From assembly GCA_947305505.1 (NCBI GenBank), contig CAMZDX010000005.1, forward strand, positions 1-41,312: a stretch of 41,312 nucleotides of DNA. Direction: 5' to 3'. Under the pieces are notes generated by a model. It did no database searches. It was given only the letters and a program-made list of their open reading frames with translations, and was not told where the DNA came from. This stretch comes from an uncultured bacterium (GTDB taxonomy: Bacteria; UBP6; UBA1177). Shown here one piece after another: positions 33,246 through 39,749 of this stretch (positions are counted from its first letter, which is position 1; each line of letters begins with the position of its first letter). Made by a program: the position numbers and the translations under genes.

Positions 33246-33449
33246 TTAAAAATCCTTCCTCTCAAATTTAAGGCAATATCCCCAAGAAGGCTGAGGGGTT
33301 TTACGCACAGTGCATGTTCTACGCGCCGAAAACTCAAATTCCCAAAAATCGCCGGTATTTTTAGGTCTCAGAGCGGAACTGCCTGGATCCCACCAATGTT
33401 TGCAGACACAGCAAAGTTTTGTCAGTTTAATGTTTACAATTTTCCACAT
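33246..33449 (-). CDS. Small Cys-containing protein of unknown function
   Basis: A 67-residue protein with AGGAG 6 bases before its ATG. It carries CCVCKHWWDP near residue 13, then RRTCTVRK and WGYCLKFE near the end. The CxxC plus two later Cys would suit a small zinc site. Aromatic residues (WW, FWEFEF, W) are unusually frequent. It begins 9 bases after the preceding gene and its stop abuts the next start, so it belongs to the operon. It could be a second substrate of the radical SAM enzyme, a binding protein or an unrelated zinc-ribbon protein; no function is claimed. Confidence 0.72.
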   Translation of the reverse strand: MWKIVNIKLTKLCCVCKHWWDPGSSALRPKNTGDFWEFEFSARRTCTVRKTPQPSWGYCLKFERKDF

Positions 33450-33458
33450 AACCTGCTC

Positions 33459-33695
33459 CTATCTATGCAAATCTTCCGGCGTTAATACTTCACCGCGTTC
33501 TTTAAGAATTTGAGCTGCAACTATTCTTTTAAGCGAATGAGATGTGTTTCTCACGGTATTTTTTAAAGTAGCCGTAGAACAGCCGCTTAGTTCTTCGTAA
33601 AGCTTATCCTTATCTTGTTGCATTTTTTTCCCTTCATTAATAGCCATTTGCGTTCCTTTCACTGCCAATTTTGCCAAATCACTTAAAAATCCCAT
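33459..33695 (-). CDS. Small helical protein of unknown function
   Basis: A 78-residue protein. I chose the ATG at 33695, which has AGGAG 6 bases upstream; an in-frame upstream extension lacks a site. The N-terminus (MGFLSDLAKLAVKGTQMAI) is an amphipathic helix. A central LSGCSTATLKNT segment and a basic helix (SLKRIVAAQILKERG) follow. It has no signal peptide and one Cys. It lies 29 bases after the amidohydrolase gene and 9 before the Cys-rich protein, so it is probably cotranscribed. I do not recognise a characterised family. Confidence 0.72.
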   Translation of the reverse strand: MGFLSDLAKLAVKGTQMAINEGKKMQQDKDKLYEELSGCSTATLKNTVRNTSHSLKRIVAAQILKERGEVLTPEDLHR

Positions 33696-33724
33696 GTTTT
33701 TCTCCTGCGTTACCCCGCCGGGAA

Positions 33725-34498
33725 TTAAAAAAACAATGAATATTCCAAACAATATTCTGCTGATTCGCTGTTTTTCTCATATTCACGTTCAAAACTGATT
33801 TTTTGTCCGTGCCTTTCTGTTGCATACCAGTGCGTTATCGGAAAATCGGTTCCGAAAAACAATTTCCCGTTTTTGCCGCTTAGTTCAGCCCTTTTTAATT
33901 CCTCCAGAGATTCCATAGGAACAAAAGAGCTGTCGGCATAAACATTCTGATATTTTGAAAGCATTTCGATAGCCTGATCTATCGGCCTGCAATGGGCAAG
34001 AACTACTTTAACATTCTGATATTCTTTAAAAAAACGCTCGAATTTTCCCGCCTCCTCGAACTCGTCGTATCCGCTGTGGATAAGCAGAGGTAGATTGTTC
34101 CGCCCAGCAAAATCAAAAATTTCGTGAACAATATCCGTTGTGCTGCAATCATTCAAATCCCAGTTGTGTGCCCTGGGATGGATTTTTATTCCGCAATAAG
34201 GCAGAGTTGCGAAAGCCTTTTCAACAGGAACTCCCTGTTTGTGATAGTCAGGCACATACCAAAGCAACGGCTTGACAACACTCTGAGAATATTGGGTTTT
34301 CCCGTCTTTTGCCGAATATATTCCTCCGATTTCCGCTTCTATTTCTGAATATTTCACGCCGAAAATACAACTGCTTGTTGAAGAAAAAACCAATCCGTCG
34401 ATTTTTACTTTTGGGGAGGTCAGAACTGTATCAAAAACCTGTTGATAATCGTAATATCTGTCGCTCCACCAGCCGATATGAACATGGTTGTCAATCAT
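33725..34498 (-). CDS. Amidohydrolase-family metal-dependent hydrolase
   Basis: A 257-residue TIM-barrel hydrolase of the amidohydrolase_2 type. The metal ligands appear in order: DNHVHIG at the start, HPRAH near residue 132, LLIHSG near 160, LAHCRP near 185 and GTDFPI near 230. The ATG lies in the ATGA overlap with the radical SAM stop, so the two are translationally coupled. In this operon it may trim or hydrolyse a modified peptide or process a leader, but the family is broad (decarboxylases, lactonases, amidases) and the substrate cannot be read. The length is short but the five ligands are complete. Confidence 0.82.
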   Translation of the reverse strand: MIDNHVHIGWWSDRYYDYQQVFDTVLTSPKVKIDGLVFSSTSSCIFGVKYSEIEAEIGGIYSAKDGKTQYSQSVVKPLLWYVPDYHKQGVPVEKAFATLPYCGIKIHPRAHNWDLNDCSTTDIVHEIFDFAGRNNLPLLIHSGYDEFEEAGKFERFFKEYQNVKVVLAHCRPIDQAIEMLSKYQNVYADSSFVPMESLEELKRAELSGKNGKLFFGTDFPITHWYATERHGQKISFEREYEKNSESAEYCLEYSLFF

Positions 34499-35961
34499 TT
34501 TTTGTGTTTTTCCTGATATTCCTTTGCCCATCTGTCAACGATTTCACGGTTTTTCGCAACAGCGTCGCAGAAATGTCTGTTTAGTTTCAAAGGATCACCA
34601 TCAGGATTTTCATTTGCGTTTCTTACCATGCACATAGCACAGAAAAGCTGATCTTTGCAGTCGGCACACTCTTTGAAATCCTTGTTTCTCAAACTGCGCA
34701 GCCAGTTGATTTTAGGAGAATTTTCCCAAATATTTTTCAAGCTTTCGTCGCAAAGATTTCCGCAGACACAGTTCTGCCAGCCGGCACACGGATAAACATT
34801 TCCGTTCGCGACCATGCAGATCGAAGCAACTCCGACCCCGCAGACGATACCTTCCGGATCTTTTTTGTATTCGGCACATTTTTTGAAATAATCATCACGG
34901 GTTATCAAATACTGATAGTCAATGTCATCCTTCAAAAGCGTCTCGATTACATCGCCGACTTCCTCAACAGAAAGCCTGTTTTCCAGATTTTCTCTGGTGT
35001 TATCGCATTTTGCCATGATGTTGTAGTCTGTGACGACACGCACTCTTAATTTGTCACCGAACTTGAAAACATCGCTCAAACCCTCTTTGTTCTGCTTCAT
35101 AACGGGACATGAAATCTGAAGCGGAATGTCGTTTTTGACAAGTTTCAAAATTCCGTCGTAGGTTTTCTGCCATGATCCCGGAATTGTTGTGATTTTATCG
35201 TGAATCTCAGGGACCATGCTGTAAAGCGAGGTCTGGACCGACGAAATTCTGCTCGTTCTCATCGCCTCGACTATTTCATCTGTCAGAAGCGTAAGATTCG
35301 AGAGAACATTCAAAGAAAAATCGTAGTTTTTAGCCGCTTTGAAAAATTCCAAAAACCGCGGGTGCAGCATCGGCTCGCCGCCGGACAAAGTGAGTCCGAG
35401 AACTCCCATTTCGCTGCACTGTTCCAGCACGGAATAAAAAAGTTCCGGCTTTATGTCTGTATTTTTACATTCATGCGGAATATAGCAGTGAATGCACCTT
35501 TCATTGCAACGGCTCGTCAGCTCTATCTGCAAATTTGTCAGATGCGGATGCTGTTTGAAATGCTCGTCAAGAAAATACTGCGTAGTTTCCTCGGCTCTCG
35601 GCAGTTTCGGAGCGAAATTTCCTTTCACCGTCTTCGGTTCAAGCTGTGAATAAGAAAAACGGACATCTTTTCTATCAAGCTCTTCTGCAGTTTCACCGCT
35701 AACAATAAAGTTGTCTTCCTCCAAGATTCGGTAAAAATCAATCACATCCTGTCTGATATCGTCAATCGTAACATCGTTGAATGCCACGATGATTTTATTC
35801 AGCAATTCTTCCAGAGTCTGCGGTTCCCTTGACAGCGCAAGCAAAAAAACCGCACCGCTTTCGTTGCATACTCTGTCGCTGAAATCGGCTTTGTTCGATA
35901 TATAGCCAATATTTTCATATTTTCTGATAAACGTATCGAATTTCTGTCTGTATAACATCAT
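34495..35961 (-). CDS. Radical SAM/SPASM peptide maturase with PqqD-like N-terminus
   Basis: A 488-residue enzyme. Residues about 30-88 (GAVFLLALSREPQTLEELL, then DVIDFYRILEEDNFIV) look like a PqqD-type RiPP recognition element. The radical SAM cluster is CNERCIHC (Cys152, 156, 159) followed by LSGGEP. The C-terminal SPASM domain has CMVANGNVYPCAGW, NCVCGNL, then CADCKDQLFCAMC and a final Cys, enough ligands for two auxiliary Fe-S clusters. Such enzymes cross-link or epimerise ribosomal peptides. It overlaps both neighbours by four bases. The candidate substrate is the 55-residue peptide encoded at the head of the operon. Peptide modification is strongly suggested; the bond formed is unknown. 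Confidence 0.9.
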   Translation of the reverse strand: MMLYRQKFDTFIRKYENIGYISNKADFSDRVCNESGAVFLLALSREPQTLEELLNKIIVAFNDVTIDDIRQDVIDFYRILEEDNFIVSGETAEELDRKDVRFSYSQLEPKTVKGNFAPKLPRAEETTQYFLDEHFKQHPHLTNLQIELTSRCNERCIHCYIPHECKNTDIKPELFYSVLEQCSEMGVLGLTLSGGEPMLHPRFLEFFKAAKNYDFSLNVLSNLTLLTDEIVEAMRTSRISSVQTSLYSMVPEIHDKITTIPGSWQKTYDGILKLVKNDIPLQISCPVMKQNKEGLSDVFKFGDKLRVRVVTDYNIMAKCDNTRENLENRLSVEEVGDVIETLLKDDIDYQYLITRDDYFKKCAEYKKDPEGIVCGVGVASICMVANGNVYPCAGWQNCVCGNLCDESLKNIWENSPKINWLRSLRNKDFKECADCKDQLFCAMCMVRNANENPDGDPLKLNRHFCDAVAKNREIVDRWAKEYQEKHKK

Positions 35962-36377
35962 TCCATCCCCAGTTTTTTAATCCAATCTTCTTTGCTTATC
36001 ACTTCATAGTCCATCAAATATTCTCTAACTTGCCGCTCACCATTTTTAATTTCTGTAATTGCAAAATCACTTTTATCACTATTTATTTTCTCGACTTCGC
36101 TTTTTGACAAAATAAAGAATTGATTCACATCATAATTTCTTACAACTATTACCAAAAAATCATATTGTTTATTAACTCCCCTCACGACATTGTTTGTAGT
36201 CTTAGCATTCCAAGTTGTTGTTTTTACCTGAATTTTCTTAAATTTACGCCCTCTTGCAACAATGACATCCCAATTTTTCTGATTTTTATTCACAGGACGA
36301 CATACATCATAACCACTTTTCAACAATTCAAGAACAACTAATTGTTCTCCAATTTCTCCAATTATGTTTTTATCCAC
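35958..36377 (-). CDS. PD-(D/E)XK-like nuclease-fold protein in the peptide operon
   Basis: A 139-residue protein starting at GTG with TGAGG 6 bases upstream. The N-terminal IGEIGEQLVVLELLKSGYDV supplies the first Glu. WDVIVARG and then KIQVKTTTW supply the Asp and Q-x-K of a PD-(D/E)XK core. The spacing resembles small restriction-like or PDDEXK_5 domains. The gene is visibly richer in A+T than its neighbours. It ends in an ATGA overlap with the radical SAM gene. A nuclease fold is unexpected in a peptide-maturation operon: it may be an addiction, mobility or regulatory part of the island. Confidence 0.72.
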   Translation of the reverse strand: MDKNIIGEIGEQLVVLELLKSGYDVCRPVNKNQKNWDVIVARGRKFKKIQVKTTTWNAKTTNNVVRGVNKQYDFLVIVVRNYDVNQFFILSKSEVEKINSDKSDFAITEIKNGERQVREYLMDYEVISKEDWIKKLGME

Positions 36378-36391
36378 AAAAACCTCATTTC

Positions 36392-36413
36392 AAAAGGGCG
36401 GCTTTCACCGCCC
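36392..36413 (-). terminator. Terminator-like attenuator after the peptide gene
   Basis: On the minus strand the stem GGGCGG ... CCGCCC (36396-36413) is followed by TTTT. It lies 9 bases after the peptide stop and 15 before the next GTG. Partial termination here would give more peptide than enzyme mRNA, as is usual in RiPP operons. Confidence 0.7.
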
Positions 36414-36421
36414 CGACAAAA

Positions 36422-36589
36422 CTACTTCGTTCTTTCACAATTAAGGCATTTCTGAAGCGTGCTGTTGCAAGCACGTTCCGGATTTACTCTTGCCGAACCT
36501 GCAGGACCACGATCCTTTGGAGAGCAAGTTGCCGCGTAACTTCCCTGCGGAGCTGTTTGTGCATAGAACACAGGTTTCTGATAAGGCAT
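36422..36589 (-). CDS. Candidate RiPP precursor peptide
   Basis: A 55-residue peptide starting at an ATG with GGAGG 6 bases upstream; longer in-frame starts lack a site. The N-terminal leader-like part reads KPVFYAQTAPQGSYAAT. The core contains Cys22, Cys41, Cys48 and Cys51, Gly/Pro/Arg turns (DRGPAGSARVNPERAC) and a CLNC end. It has no signal peptide and no hydrophobic helix. It heads the operon containing a PqqD/radical SAM/SPASM enzyme and is followed by an attenuator hairpin, the usual position of a modified peptide. I do not recognise the family. A small unmodified regulatory or metal-binding protein is the main alternative. Confidence 0.72.
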   Translation of the reverse strand: MPYQKPVFYAQTAPQGSYAATCSPKDRGPAGSARVNPERACNSTLQKCLNCERTK

Positions 36590-36703
36590 TTTTTCCTCCA
36601 TTGAAAAAACAGTAAAATATCTGAAACGGGACTCCCGAAACAGTCTTTTTTGAAAAATCATAATAACTTACCCTCCCCCCGACTACGGGGAACGCAGGAT
36701 TCC

Positions 36704-36786
36704 GACAATATTTTAACGTTTTATTTACTAATAGTCAATATTGTCTTTACCGATAGTCAAAAATTATTTTCTGTATGTGCTATATT
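36704..36786 (+). promoter_or_regulatory. Regulatory region between the peptide operon and its XRE regulator
   Basis: GACAATATT (36704-36712) and AATATTGTC (36737-36745) form an inverted repeat 24 bases apart. ATAGTCAA occurs at 36731 and again at 36753, two helical turns apart. TGCTATATT (36778-36786) is an extended -10 for the regulator. These are good candidate XRE binding sites. The rest of 36590-36807 holds only short G+C hairpins. Confidence 0.6.
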
Positions 36787-36807
36787 AAAAAAAGGAGGTA
36801 TTTGAGT

Positions 36808-37140
36808 ATGGATGGCAAAACACTTGGCAAACGGGTAAAAGCATTAAGGCGTAAAGCCGGAATAACGCAGCTTGACCTAGCGTGCCGGGTAAATATCAGC
36901 GAAAGCTATATTGCGTTGATAGAAGCAGACAAACGAAAACCGGGAATGGATATAATCTCTACTTTGGCAAACGAATTTCATGTCTCTGTTGACTATCTTT
37001 TAAGCGGCAAAATTTCAGAAGAAGACAACCTCATGCTCAAAGAATGGACATCTCTTATAAAGGAAAGACCTCAAAAAGATATCGAAAGCGCACTTAAAAT
37101 CGTCCGCACTTTTTTTGAATGTGTGGACAGCAAAAAATAA
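36808..37140 (+). CDS. XRE-family transcriptional regulator
   Basis: A 110-residue helix-turn-helix protein. Residues about 5-65 are a typical XRE domain (LGKRVKALRRKAGITQLDLA, then SESYIALIEADKRKPGMDII), with a C-terminal extension of helices (LKEWTSLIKERPQKDIESAL), probably for dimerisation. The ATG at 36808 has GGAGG 9 bases upstream. It is divergent from the peptide-maturation operon and shares its control region, so it probably represses or activates that operon and itself. It lies inside the 48-bp direct repeats. Confidence 0.88.
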   Translation: MDGKTLGKRVKALRRKAGITQLDLACRVNISESYIALIEADKRKPGMDIISTLANEFHVSVDYLLSGKISEEDNLMLKEWTSLIKERPQKDIESALKIVRTFFECVDSKK

Positions 37141-37179
37141 TTTTCATTTTTGCGATCGGATTTTCGACCGCAGAAACTC

Positions 37180-37227
37180 GCGTTATTTGCCGTTTAAAAC
37201 GGTAAAATTTGTGATTTTGTAAAAAGT
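37180..37227. repeat. Right 48-bp direct repeat bracketing the peptide-maturation island
   Basis: Same orientation as 33037-33084 with three differences. Here the inverted repeat CCGTTTAAAACGG is perfect around one base. The repeat ends just before the VapC-like stop codon. Confidence 0.9.
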
Positions 37228-37236
37228 CTGGAGATA

Positions 37237-37653
37237 TCAAAGTTTTTTCAGTGCTTCATCAACGCTGATTGCCGGAATTTTAGAGTTTTTGAAATCTTTG
37301 AGATTTTCGGTAACGATGTAATCAAGATCGGCGTTCTCAGCACTTTTCATCTGCAACCCGTCTTCGAGATCGAAAAAATCCGGATCGTTTAACGATTCAA
37401 GAAACAACTCTTTGTTTTCGGTAAGAATAGTGAAATTATTCACCATAATCAGAATGAATTTTCTGCGGATTTCAGGCGAACGGTGATACTTTCGCAAAAT
37501 ATAAAAAACATCTGTAAGCGAATGAGATGTGACATAGCCTTCAGTCATATTATCAAACAGGCATGACTGTACAAGATGCTTTGCTTCCGTATGCTTAGAA
37601 TTTGTTTCGATAAGCCAATTCAAAAGAATATTTGTATCAAGCAGAATCTGCAT
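37237..37653 (-). CDS. vapC: PIN-domain ribonuclease toxin, VapC-like
   Basis: A 138-residue PIN-domain protein. The first strand ILLDTNILLNWL carries the first catalytic Asp, SHSLTDVFYILRK the second acidic segment, and DFFDLEDGLQMKSAENADLD the later Asp/Glu cluster. YIVTENLKDF is the usual final strand. VapC-type toxins cut specific RNAs when released from their antitoxin. The ATG lies one base after the stop of the upstream antitoxin gene, so the two are translationally coupled. An in-frame upstream extension exists but reads into that gene. Confidence 0.87.
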   Translation of the reverse strand: MQILLDTNILLNWLIETNSKHTEAKHLVQSCLFDNMTEGYVTSHSLTDVFYILRKYHRSPEIRRKFILIMVNNFTILTENKELFLESLNDPDFFDLEDGLQMKSAENADLDYIVTENLKDFKNSKIPAISVDEALKKL

Positions 37654-37654
37654 A

Positions 37655-37897
37655 CTACACCCCGTAACGCTCGTCCAAATATTCAAGATATTCTTTACGA
37701 GCATCAATCTGCGTTTCGCTTTTGATACAGCCGGAAAGATCGTTGAACAATCTCATCGTTTCTTCCTTAGACATTCCGCCTTTTTCTTCATGCTTGTTTT
37801 CATTCATGTTTCCGAGCGAAACAACTAAATTGTAAATAATAGTCTGCTGCTCAGTTGTAAGTGCACTCAACGCTTTTTCGAAAACCTCGAAGCTCAT
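37655..37897 (-). CDS. Putative antitoxin partner of the PIN toxin
   Basis: An 80-residue acidic protein directly upstream of the PIN toxin gene. The ATG at 37897 has GGAGG 6 bases in front. The N-terminus (FEVFEKALSALTTEQQTIIY) is helical. The C-terminal tail (ARKEYLEYLDERYG) is the kind of segment that wraps a PIN toxin. It has no recognisable ribbon-helix-helix or AbrB motif, so the antitoxin call rests on position, size and coupling. Confidence 0.72.
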   Translation of the reverse strand: MSFEVFEKALSALTTEQQTIIYNLVVSLGNMNENKHEEKGGMSKEETMRLFNDLSGCIKSETQIDARKEYLEYLDERYGV

Positions 37898-37926
37898 TTT
37901 CACCTCCATTCCGCAAAAACTGTTGT

Positions 37927-37932
37927 ATTATA
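37927..37932 (-). promoter_or_regulatory. -10 element of the antitoxin-toxin operon
   Basis: A perfect TATAAT on the minus strand 30 bases before the antitoxin ATG; no convincing -35 is seen. Confidence 0.5.
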
Positions 37933-37985
37933 CTCAATTTTTTTAGAAATGCGAGAGGAAATTATCGGGAATCAATGATGTGAAT

Positions 37986-38573
37986 CTACCACGGCACTGC
38001 GATGAGTCCGGTGAAACCCATGAACGCAAGTGCAAGAAGACCTGCAGTGACAAGTGCGATAGGTGCGCCTTTCATCGCTTCGGGGATCTCGTAAAGCTCA
38101 AGGCGTTCCCTGATCCCGGCAAAAATTACGAGTGCCAGGAAGAAGCCGAGAGCGGTCGCGATCGTGTAAACTACGCTCTGGAGAAGGTTGTAGTTTTTCT
38201 GCGTTACAAGTATCGCGACACCGAGAACGGCGCAGTTAGTCGTGATGAGCGGGAGGAATACGCCGAGTGCCTGATAAAGCGGCTGCGAAACTTTTTTCAG
38301 AATGATTTCAACCATTTGCACAAGCGCAGCGATAACAAGGATGTATGCGACCGTCTGCATGAAAGCGATATTGAGCGGGATCAGAACGAGGTTGTAAAGC
38401 AGCCAGGTAACTGTCGTAGCCAAGGTCATGACAAAAAGGACCGCCGCACCCATTCCGACCGAAGTCGAAACTTTGTTCGAAACGCCGAGGAAGGGGCAGA
38501 TTCCCAAAAACTGCGCGAAAACGATATTGTTTACAAGGATCGCGCTGATGAAAACAAGAATATATCCAGTCAT
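37986..38573 (-). CDS. rnfA: Rnf electron transport complex subunit RnfA
   Basis: A 195-residue membrane protein with six helices. It shows the signature of RnfA/Nqr[22 protein letters not shown] at the N-terminus with the Cys that helps hold the membrane Fe-S site, and [13 protein letters not shown] in the middle with its partner Cys. It forms the antiparallel partner of RnfE. GGAGG precedes the ATG. It is the last rnf gene visible on this strand; the next gene downstream is the toxin-antitoxin pair. Confidence 0.95.
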   Translation of the reverse strand: MTGYILVFISAILVNNIVFAQFLGICPFLGVSNKVSTSVGMGAAVLFVMTLATTVTWLLYNLVLIPLNIAFMQTVAYILVIAALVQMVEIILKKVSQPLYQALGVFLPLITTNCAVLGVAILVTQKNYNLLQSVVYTIATALGFFLALVIFAGIRERLELYEIPEAMKGAPIALVTAGLLALAFMGFTGLIAVPW

Positions 38574-38582
38574 TTTCCCCTC

Positions 38583-39179
38583 CTATGCCGCTTTTCTGTT
38601 TTTAATGTGGTTTACGAGTGCGATCAGGAAACCAAGTGCTATGAAAGCTCCGGGCGGCATGATGAAAAGAAGGATTTTGTCAATGTTTTCGGGGATAAAC
38701 TGGAATCCGAAAACAGAGCCGTTACCGAGGATCTCTCTGACTGAGCCCAGGATCGTGAGCGACATCGTGAAGCCGAGACCGATTCCGAGACCGTCAGCCG
38801 CCGAAAGAAGAACGCCGTTTTTCGAAGCGAAAGCCTCGGCGCGTCCCAGGATTATGCAGTTTACGACGATAAGCGGGATGAAAAGTCCCAGCGTTTCATA
38901 CAGATCGGGGAGATATGCCTGCATAACGAGATCTACGACCGTAACGAAACTTGCGATTACGACGATGAATCCCGGAATTCTGACTTTATCAGGAATTACG
39001 TTTTTAAGCAGTGAAATTACGCAGTTGGAGCAGATCAGAACGACTGTCGCGGCGAGACCCATGCTGAGTCCGTTGATCGAACTTGTCGTCGTTCCGAGTG
39101 TCGGGCACATACCCAAAAGCAGAACGAAAGTGGGGTTTTCTTTGATGAAACCTTTTGTAAATTCTTTCCAAGCACTCAT
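38583..39179 (-). CDS. rnfE: Rnf electron transport complex subunit RnfE
   Basis: A 198-residue membrane protein of the RnfE/NqrD family. NPTFVLLLGMCPTLGTTTS near the N-terminus and LFIPLIVVNCIILGRAEAFA in the middle hold the paired Cys. Its RBS (GGAGG) is 6 bases before the ATG and it lies 9 bases from both rnfG and rnfA. With RnfA it passes electrons through the membrane core of the ferredoxin:NAD+ oxidoreductase. Confidence 0.95.
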   Translation of the reverse strand: MSAWKEFTKGFIKENPTFVLLLGMCPTLGTTTSSINGLSMGLAATVVLICSNCVISLLKNVIPDKVRIPGFIVVIASFVTVVDLVMQAYLPDLYETLGLFIPLIVVNCIILGRAEAFASKNGVLLSAADGLGIGLGFTMSLTILGSVREILGNGSVFGFQFIPENIDKILLFIMPPGAFIALGFLIALVNHIKNRKAA

Positions 39180-39188
39180 TTCCGCCTC

Positions 39189-39749
39189 CTATTTCTTTCC
39201 GCTTCTGTAGGCTGCGACAGCCTTGTTTAAGGCATCCAGGAACGCTCTCGACGAGATCGTGGCAGCGGTTATCGCATCGACGTCGCCGCCGTCCTTTTTG
39301 ACCGAAAGCTTAAAGTTTTCAGGGTCTTTGCCGTTTACCTGATCTTTGAATTTCGGGTTGGCCATGTTGCTGCCGAGACCTGGAGTCTCCTTGATCGAAA
39401 GGATCGCCGTGTTGTGGATCTTTCCTTCCGCATCGAAGCCGACGAGGATCTGGACGTCACCGCCGAAACCTTTGTTTGAAACAGCTTCGACTGCCGTTCC
39501 GACAAGCTCTTCGCCTTTGTATGCCGGAGTGAGTCTGCAGCCTTCAGCTTCGTATTTGTCGCCGAGCTTTTCAAAAGCCGGAAGGACCGCCTCGAGAGCC
39601 TTTTTCGACTTTTCGAGCTGGACTTTTTCAGCCGCCGGTTTCGTTTTCGTGTAGGTGAAACCTATAGCCAGCGCACTTACGAGCGAGATCGCCGCAAGGA
39701 CGATGAGCATATTTTTGAACGAACTTTCGAGTTTTTTCTTATCCGCCAT
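39189..39749 (-). CDS. rnfG: Rnf electron transport complex subunit RnfG
   Basis: A 186-residue protein with one N-terminal membrane helix (MLIVLAAISLVSALAIGFTY) and an extracytoplasmic FMN-binding domain. GLGSNMANPKFKDQ and AITAATISS are the flavin segments. The Thr that would carry covalent FMN is in the second; the usual (S/T)GAT reads TAAT here. It overlaps rnfD by 11 bases. Confidence 0.93.
   Translation of the reverse strand: MADKKKLESSFKNMLIVLAAISLVSALAIGFTYTKTKPAAEKVQLEKSKKALEAVLPAFEKLGDKYEAEGCRLTPAYKGEELVGTAVEAVSNKGFGGDVQILVGFDAEGKIHNTAILSIKETPGLGSNMANPKFKDQVNGKDPENFKLSVKKDGGDVDAITAATISSRAFLDALNKAVAAYRSGKK

Noticed and set aside
37980-39210. Two long plus-strand frames opposite rnfA and rnfE
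   Set aside because: They are antisense to well-defined membrane subunits and rich in charged residues of the kind produced by reversed hydrophobic codons.
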